From Thiotrichaceae bacterium UBA7357 (GTDB taxonomy: Bacteria > Pseudomonadota > Gammaproteobacteria > Eutrophobiales > Eutrophobiaceae): DNA of 18,700 bases. How positions within the stretch are numbered: the first letter of the stretch is position 1; the number at the start of each line of letters is the position of its first letter. A model generated the notes under the pieces. The model saw only the letters and a program-made list of their open reading frames with translations, was not told the DNA's origin and made no database searches. A program made the position numbers and the translations under genes. Shown in pieces: positions 15,464 to 18,700 of this stretch. The stretch is taken from positions 1 through 18,700 of the forward strand of contig DKOR01000019.1 of NCBI GenBank assembly GCA_002470825.1, given 5' to 3'.

Positions 15464-15481
15464 TATGCTCAAATGAGCATA
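15464..15481. promoter_or_regulatory. ArsR/SmtB-like palindrome
   Basis: TATGCTCA-AA-TGAGCATA is a perfect 8-2-8 inverted repeat, 26 bases before the barrel-protein start codon on the minus strand. A TATAAA in minus-strand orientation overlaps its edge (15460-15465), fitting an operator over a -10 box. The spacing resembles the inverted repeats bound by ArsR/SmtB metal sensors. As a terminator for the upstream gene it would lack a T run. Confidence 0.4.
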
Positions 15482-15501
15482 AATTTAGCTAACAAAGGAA
15501 A

Positions 15502-15831
15502 CTATATATTAGGCGGAGGAGTGGGAACCTTTTTAAATATTGAACGATGATTTGAAACTATATGATGATTAATTTCAATATTTTTAATATGCAAAAAATT
15601 GATTGGTTCGATGAGTGAAACGGTACTTGAAGAACAAATTTTACAAAACTGACAACTACTTTCCTTGTTATCGTTTTCTGAAATGTTATCGTGGCAATCA
15701 TTGTTTGATGAGCTCGTGTGAATATTATCTGTGAGATCTGCGCCAACCATGTGGCAAGACATAGCAAATGACTGAGCTGTCCCAATGACAAAGCACAAAA
15801 TTAATGAGTAATAGGCTATCTTTCGGTACAT
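15502..15831 (-). CDS. Small exported Cys/His-rich protein
   Basis: A 109-residue protein with a signal peptide (MYRKIAYYSLILCFVIGTAQSFA). The mature part is hydrophilic and carries candidate metal ligands: SCHM directly after cleavage, NDCHDN near 46-49, and SCQFCKICSSS near 59-69, two overlapping CxxC units. The C-terminus is PTPPPNI. The build, short and exported with a central cysteine cluster and a proline-rich tail, recalls the small secreted proteins of the DUF2946/CopL type beside copper or zinc genes, but I cannot place it firmly. It heads the minus-strand metal set, with its start facing the palindromic Zur-like site at 15946-15965. The ribosome site is weak. Confidence 0.6.
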   Translation of the reverse strand: MYRKIAYYSLILCFVIGTAQSFAMSCHMVGADLTDNIHTSSSNNDCHDNISENDNKESSCQFCKICSSSTVSLIEPINFLHIKNIEINHHIVSNHRSIFKKVPTPPPNI

Positions 15832-16142
15832 AAATATTTATTTTTAGAAAACTTATAACAACTTTGAGTAATGATCAGGTTTATTGATCCATATCTATTC
15901 TACATTGTGTAGATTTTTATATGAAATCTAATTTGAGTAATCTTGTGTTATGTTATAACATAACTTTTTCTGTATAGGAATAAATTTGTGCACAGTATAA
16001 AAGCATTCGACACAGCACGATCAGTAGTTGAGTTATAGCAAAATATTGCAGGAAGAATATTAGTTTATCGTTCTTCGGCATTGAAAAACTCTAACTCATG
16101 ACTATTTCTTTCTTTAAACCTTATTTATAAGCGAGTCTTTAG
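15832..16142. other. Divergent regulatory region
   Basis: A 311-base gap between the divergent Cys-rich gene and the DUF2796 gene. Its main content is the palindrome at 15947-15964. To the right, a plus-strand frame from GTG 15988 reads HSIKAFDTARSVVEL, stops at TAG, then continues QNIAGRILVYRSSALK; it may be chance or a relic, and I do not call it a gene. Confidence 0.4.
15946..15965. promoter_or_regulatory. Zur-like operator, perfect palindrome
   Basis: GTTATGTTATAACATAAC (15947-15964) is a perfect 18-bp palindrome. It contains TGTTATGTTATAACA at 15946-15960, differing at one position from the gammaproteobacterial Zur core TGTTATA-N-TATAACA, and an overlapping reverse version with two differences at 15951-15965. 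It lies between the divergent Cys-rich gene and the DUF2796 gene, whose relatives are Zur-controlled. Zinc repression of one or both genes is inferred. Confidence 0.55.
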
Positions 16143-16721
16143 ATGATTTACTATCCAATCAAAAAAATAATAATCACACTATTCGTCTTCTTTTCAACAG
16201 CTGTCTATGCCAATGACCATGACCATGACAATTCAGAACATAAGCAGCATGAACCTCATGTTCATGGTAAGGCAGAAATGAACATATTGATTGATGAAAA
16301 AACATTTATTTTTGAATTGAATTCTCCTACGTTGAATTTTCTTGGTTTTGAACATGAGCCAGAAACAAATGAAGAAAAAGAAACATTAAAACAAGTCAAC
16401 AAAATGTTGCTTGATTATAAAAACGTTATCTCTATTCCTGGAATGAATTGTAAAGAATCTCAAATTGAAATATCAGCACCCTATGGAAATGACAAAGAAG
16501 AGCATGGTCATCATCATGGTGAAGACCATGATGATGACCATAGCGAATATTATTTATTCTATTCTATTACTTGCGAAGATATAAATAACATTGAACAGAT
16601 AAAAATAAAACTATTTGATAATTTTCGTGGCTTTGAAAGTGTTAACGTAAAGTGGACATACTTTACTGATGCAGGAAGTTTGGAAGCAACAGAAAAACAA
16701 AAAATAGTAAAGTTACAGTAA
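16143..16721 (+). CDS. DUF2796 zinc-binding protein, ZrgA-like
   Basis: A 192-residue exported protein of the DUF2796 family, which includes Vibrio cholerae ZrgA, a periplasmic component of a Zur-regulated zinc import system. The signal peptide is MIYYPIKKIIITLFVFFSTA plus VYA. It is followed by a His/Asp-rich segment (NDHDHDNSEHKQHEPHVHG) that leads into the conserved AEMNILIDEKTFIFELNSP and NFLGFEHEPETNEEKE. A second metal-rich run lies near 122-138 (EEHGHHHGEDHDDDHSEYY), then the closing FESVNVKWTYF motif. The two clusters should chelate zinc. A Zur-like site lies 178 bases upstream. The other module members (ABC ATPase, DUF3299) are 1.2-1.9 kb downstream and partly inverted, not in the usual single operon. 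The ribosome site is weak. Confidence 0.85.
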   Translation: MIYYPIKKIIITLFVFFSTAVYANDHDHDNSEHKQHEPHVHGKAEMNILIDEKTFIFELNSPTLNFLGFEHEPETNEEKETLKQVNKMLLDYKNVISIPGMNCKESQIEISAPYGNDKEEHGHHHGEDHDDDHSEYYLFYSITCEDINNIEQIKIKLFDNFRGFESVNVKWTYFTDAGSLEATEKQKIVKLQ

Positions 16722-16752
16722 TCAATTTTAATCATTAATCACATCTCGGGCT

Positions 16753-16773
16753 TTAGATTCAAGAGGAATCTAA
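16753..16773 (+). terminator. Hairpin after the DUF2796 gene
   Basis: TTAGATTC and GAATCTAA form a perfect 8-bp stem with a 5-base loop, 31 bases after the stop codon. No T run follows. It may stabilise the mRNA end or weakly terminate before the HD gene. Confidence 0.3.
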
Positions 16774-16813
16774 TGCCTAGGTGACCTAATTATTTAGGAA
16801 TATGGAGGAGATT

Positions 16814-16846
16814 ATGAAAGGTAGATGGATACTTAAACTACTCTAA
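16814..16846 (+). other. Ten-codon ORF, probable interrupted start of HD gene
   Basis: An ATG preceded by a very strong ribosome site (GGAGGAG, 16804-16810) opens MKGRWILKLL and then TAA at 16844. It is in the same frame as the HD gene, whose first in-frame ATG is 6 bases after the stop and has no ribosome site of its own. Read through the stop, it supplies the N-terminal helix (RW...L) that HD-family relatives have. So it is either a nonsense-interrupted true start or a leader peptide coupled to HD translation. Confidence 0.5.
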
Positions 16847-16852
16847 CTAGAC

Positions 16853-17485
16853 ATGAACTTGAAAACAAGTGACACTATTTTTAACAGCGAGCGCGTTTTA
16901 TATAGTACTGAATTACATTACCATAACTTTAATCATGTAGTTGATACGTTAAATTATGCAAAAGATATTATAAAAAAATGTGATGATAAAAATATTGAAT
17001 ATGACAAGAAAATAATTTGTCATGCGATACTTTTTCATGATGTAGCATATGATGTCGATTCATCTAAAAAAGGGTTTAAAAATAAAGAAAGCTACTCAGC
17101 ATTCTTGGCGGCCAAGGTTTTGTCAGAACAGGGCGAACACATAGATCATATAGAAGAAGTTATCAAGGCCATCCTCTGTACAAATATTGATGCAAAATCT
17201 CATTCTAATAATCAGAAAATAGTCAGAGCTGCAGATTTATCAGGGTTAGTTTCACCTTATCCTGAATTCAAAAAGAAAACAGTTGATTTATACAAGGAAA
17301 GAGTATTTTTGTTAGGTAAAAAAATATCATGGACACAATACAAAACAGAAACATTTAAAATAATCGAGAAATTTCTGGAACTACGAATCGAACTAGATAT
17401 TGAAATGTTTTCATATGCTAATTATATGTTTCATAACAGGGTATTCCAGAACCTTGACAAATTGACGAAAGATACCATTGAATAG
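16853..17485 (+). CDS. HD-domain phosphohydrolase family protein
   Basis: A 210-residue predicted metal-dependent HD superfamily protein, cytoplasmic. The family entry motif YHNFNHVVDTLNYA is at residues 23-36, with H24 and H28. The HD dyad is in CHAILFHDVAYDV (H62, D63), and the last aspartate is in VRAADLSGL near residue 128. This completes the H...HD...D metal set, so the active site looks intact. Relatives carry about 30 residues before the YHN motif; here only 22 remain after the first usable ATG, and the missing part lies upstream behind a TAA. Translation probably depends on reinitiation after the 10-codon ORF. Substrate unknown. Its place between two parts of the zinc module is suggestive but not evidence of a zinc role. 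Confidence 0.75.
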   Translation: MNLKTSDTIFNSERVLYSTELHYHNFNHVVDTLNYAKDIIKKCDDKNIEYDKKIICHAILFHDVAYDVDSSKKGFKNKESYSAFLAAKVLSEQGEHIDHIEEVIKAILCTNIDAKSHSNNQKIVRAADLSGLVSPYPEFKKKTVDLYKERVFLLGKKISWTQYKTETFKIIEKFLELRIELDIEMFSYANYMFHNRVFQNLDKLTKDTIE

Positions 17486-17939
17486 TTTGATTACGAAAAA
17501 TGTACGAATACAAATAATCTGGATTATGTTATGTTCTTAGAGCAGTAATTACGCAGGCTCCATTGCCTATTAACACCACTAATACTTGTTACTGTCTCAG
17601 TTATTTTATCGACATATCTAGCTGCTGAATAGTTCTATAAAAGACTTATTGTCTTAGTATTAACTATTAGCTTAATCGCTCTGCTCTTAAATTGTTAACG
17701 TTATAGGTATTATATAGTATTGATTCACGTAATAACTACGCTAACTTTCCTTCTTTCGATAGTTCTTTTAGTAATGAGTTGTTCAGACAATTTGGTGAGA
17801 AGATTGGAACTATCATTGGAGAGAATATTTTGGAGCTTAGTAATCTTCGAAACTATCATTTGTATCTTTGAGATGAGTTTAATATACAAGAAATTGTCAA
17901 GGTTTTTTCTATTATGTAGTACGAAATAAATGGATATAA
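17486..17939. other. Intergenic region with weak membrane ORF
   Basis: About 450 bases between the convergent HD and DUF3299 genes with no gene I can name. A plus-strand frame from TTG 17720 to 17929 encodes 69 residues with two hydrophobic stretches (IHVITTLTFLLSIVLLVM and FWSLVIFETIICIF) but has no ribosome site, an alternative start codon and no family I recognise. It may be a relic of a membrane-protein gene. The left part, 17486-17719, shows nothing. Confidence 0.3.
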
Positions 17940-18491
17940 TTACTCTTCATATTCGCTAACGTCATCTGCTACGAAAGTATAAGCTGATATGGCGACATCA
18001 TTTCGTAGCATTTCTGTAAAGAGGGTACCCTTAATTTCAAATGGCATCCAGATCTCATTCACTTGCAATCCCTTGTTATATTGAACGAAAATAATTTGAT
18101 TCGGCGGCGGTGGTGGAACATGTATACAGGCACCAAAATAGGGGACAAGAAAGAATTCCGTGATAGCATTTTCATCATTTGTTTCTATTGGTACAACAAA
18201 ACCGGGAATACTGACAGTTTGGTTGTTTAATTCAGGGCGAACATTGATAGAATTCATTACTCCTTGTACATCAGGGTCAGAAATTTGTTCCATGGCATTA
18301 TTAATGTCATCCCTGATATTAGCATTAGGATCAAGCGGTTGATGAGGGTTTGATAGTAGTGTTGAGAGTTGTTTCATAATTTCCAGCTCAGCTTCGGGCA
18401 TTAATTGATCCCAATTCAGTTCTTTGTAATCGGACGCAAGTACATAAAAACTCAATAGCATCGGACTCAGTAGATAAAGAACATAACGCAT
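17940..18491 (-). CDS. DUF3299 exported protein of zinc ABC module
   Basis: A 183-residue exported protein. The start chosen is ATG 18491, giving the signal peptide MRYVLYLLSPMLLSFYVLAS; the longer in-frame ATG at 18608 would run through the operator and overlap the divergent ABC gene. The family signature is strong: VSIPGFVVPIETNDENAITEF, then FFLVPYFGACIHVPPPPPNQ with a conserved Cys-His pair, then VNEIWMPFEIKGTL. DUF3299 proteins accompany a LolD/MacB-like ABC transporter and a DUF2796 protein in zinc-responsive clusters such as PA4063-PA4066 of Pseudomonas aeruginosa. Here it is transcribed away from the ABC gene across a shared Zur-like operator. Biochemical role unknown; a periplasmic metal-handling task is inferred. 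Confidence 0.85.
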   Translation of the reverse strand: MRYVLYLLSPMLLSFYVLASDYKELNWDQLMPEAELEIMKQLSTLLSNPHQPLDPNANIRDDINNAMEQISDPDVQGVMNSINVRPELNNQTVSIPGFVVPIETNDENAITEFFLVPYFGACIHVPPPPPNQIIFVQYNKGLQVNEIWMPFEIKGTLFTEMLRNDVAISAYTFVADDVSEYEE

Positions 18492-18517
18492 ATATGGAAA
18501 ACCTATATTTAATAATA

Positions 18518-18532
18518 TGTTATAATGTAACA
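18518..18532. promoter_or_regulatory. Zur-like operator between divergent genes
   Basis: TGTTATAATGTAACA differs at one base from the gammaproteobacterial Zur core TGTTATA-N-TATAACA, and flanking A and T extend the symmetry. It lies 27 bases upstream of the DUF3299 start and 40 bases before the ABC start. A plus-strand TATACT at 18549-18554 would have its -35 region inside the site. It probably represses both genes when zinc is plentiful. Confidence 0.6.
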
Positions 18533-18572
18533 TTATTTGAGAATAATCTATACTGAAAACACATTTAAGACA

Positions 18573-18700
18573 ATGAAAACAATAGAAATATCTTCGCTGG
18601 AATTTCAATGGCAGTATACAGATAGTTGGTGTTTAAAAGTTACCGACTTCAAAATACAAGCTGGAGAAAATGTGTTTCTTTATGGTCCTTCTGGTTCTGG
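18573..18700 (+). CDS. ABC transporter ATP-binding protein (partial)
   Basis: Only the first 42 codons are present; the gene runs off the window. The sequence MKTIEISSLEFQWQ and FKIQAGENVFLYGPSGSG shows the N-terminal strand pair of an ABC ATPase leading into the Walker A motif GPSGSG(K). The form GENVFLYGPSGSGK is typical of LolD/MacB-type ATPases. With a divergent DUF3299 gene and a DUF2796 gene nearby, it is the likely ATPase of the zinc-responsive transporter, with an FtsX/MacB-like permease expected just beyond the window. The ribosome site is weak (AAGA). Confidence 0.85.
   Translation, partial: MKTIEISSLEFQWQYTDSWCLKVTDFKIQAGENVFLYGPSGS

Noticed and set aside
15988..16100. Frame reading HSIKAFDTARSVVEL then, after a stop, QNIAGRILVYRSSALK
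   Set aside because: Interrupted by two stops, with no recognised family; not enough to call a pseudogene.
1..18700. CRISPR arrays, complete insertion sequences or phage structural genes
   Set aside because: No regularly spaced repeats, transposase, integrase or phage proteins were seen on either strand.

Overview
The window looks like chromosomal DNA of an AT-rich gammaproteobacterium (G+C judged by eye to be below 40%, not counted). The strongest clue is gene order. recA-recX-alaS-lysC-csrA-tRNA-Ser(GCU)-tRNA-Arg(ACG), preceded by a pncC (CinA C-terminal) gene, is the classic gammaproteobacterial recA neighbourhood. I cannot name a genus.

Layout. Positions 1-3650 hold a putative sugar O-methyltransferase, a convergent MAPEG-family membrane protein, a long intergenic stretch and NADP-type glutamate dehydrogenase (gdhA). 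A gap with a possible decayed PDZ-like fragment leads to tadA and pncC. A convergent WYL-domain regulator of the BrxR/CapW type lies back to back with recA. The core block then runs from recA to the two tRNAs, tightly packed: recA/recX overlap if recX starts at CTG, and recX/alaS share one base. The recA and lysC leaders each carry a strong hairpin.

From the tRNA-Arg onward the DNA becomes accessory. A 14-bp copy of the tRNA 3' end recurs 1.6 kb downstream and encloses an intact YfcG-like glutathione transferase and a second, broken GST gene, which looks like a worn tRNA-integrated segment. After that comes a metal-handling region. A minus-strand set encodes a Cys-rich secreted peptide, a small outer-membrane barrel candidate, a periplasmic HMA-domain protein (MerP-like) and a MerT-like membrane protein. 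Divergent from it is a His-rich DUF2796 protein of the ZrgA type, then an HD-domain phosphohydrolase whose N-terminus appears interrupted by a stop codon. A DUF3299 lipoprotein-like/exported protein sits divergent from the start of an ABC-transporter ATPase that runs off the window end.

How the genes work together. The DUF2796, ABC ATPase and DUF3299 genes are the parts of a known Zur-regulated zinc-acquisition module of gammaproteobacteria. Here they are split by other genes, but Zur-like operators sit both at the DUF2796 promoter and between DUF3299 and the ABC gene, suggesting one zinc regulon. The neighbouring MerT/HMA/OMP/Cys-rich set has a separate ArsR/SmtB-like palindrome and may be a metal transport system not described as a unit. 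The other point of note is a WYL regulator facing a recA promoter that lacks a recognisable LexA box. The best candidates for something undescribed are this WYL-recA pairing and the metal cluster; both are inferences from sequence pattern.
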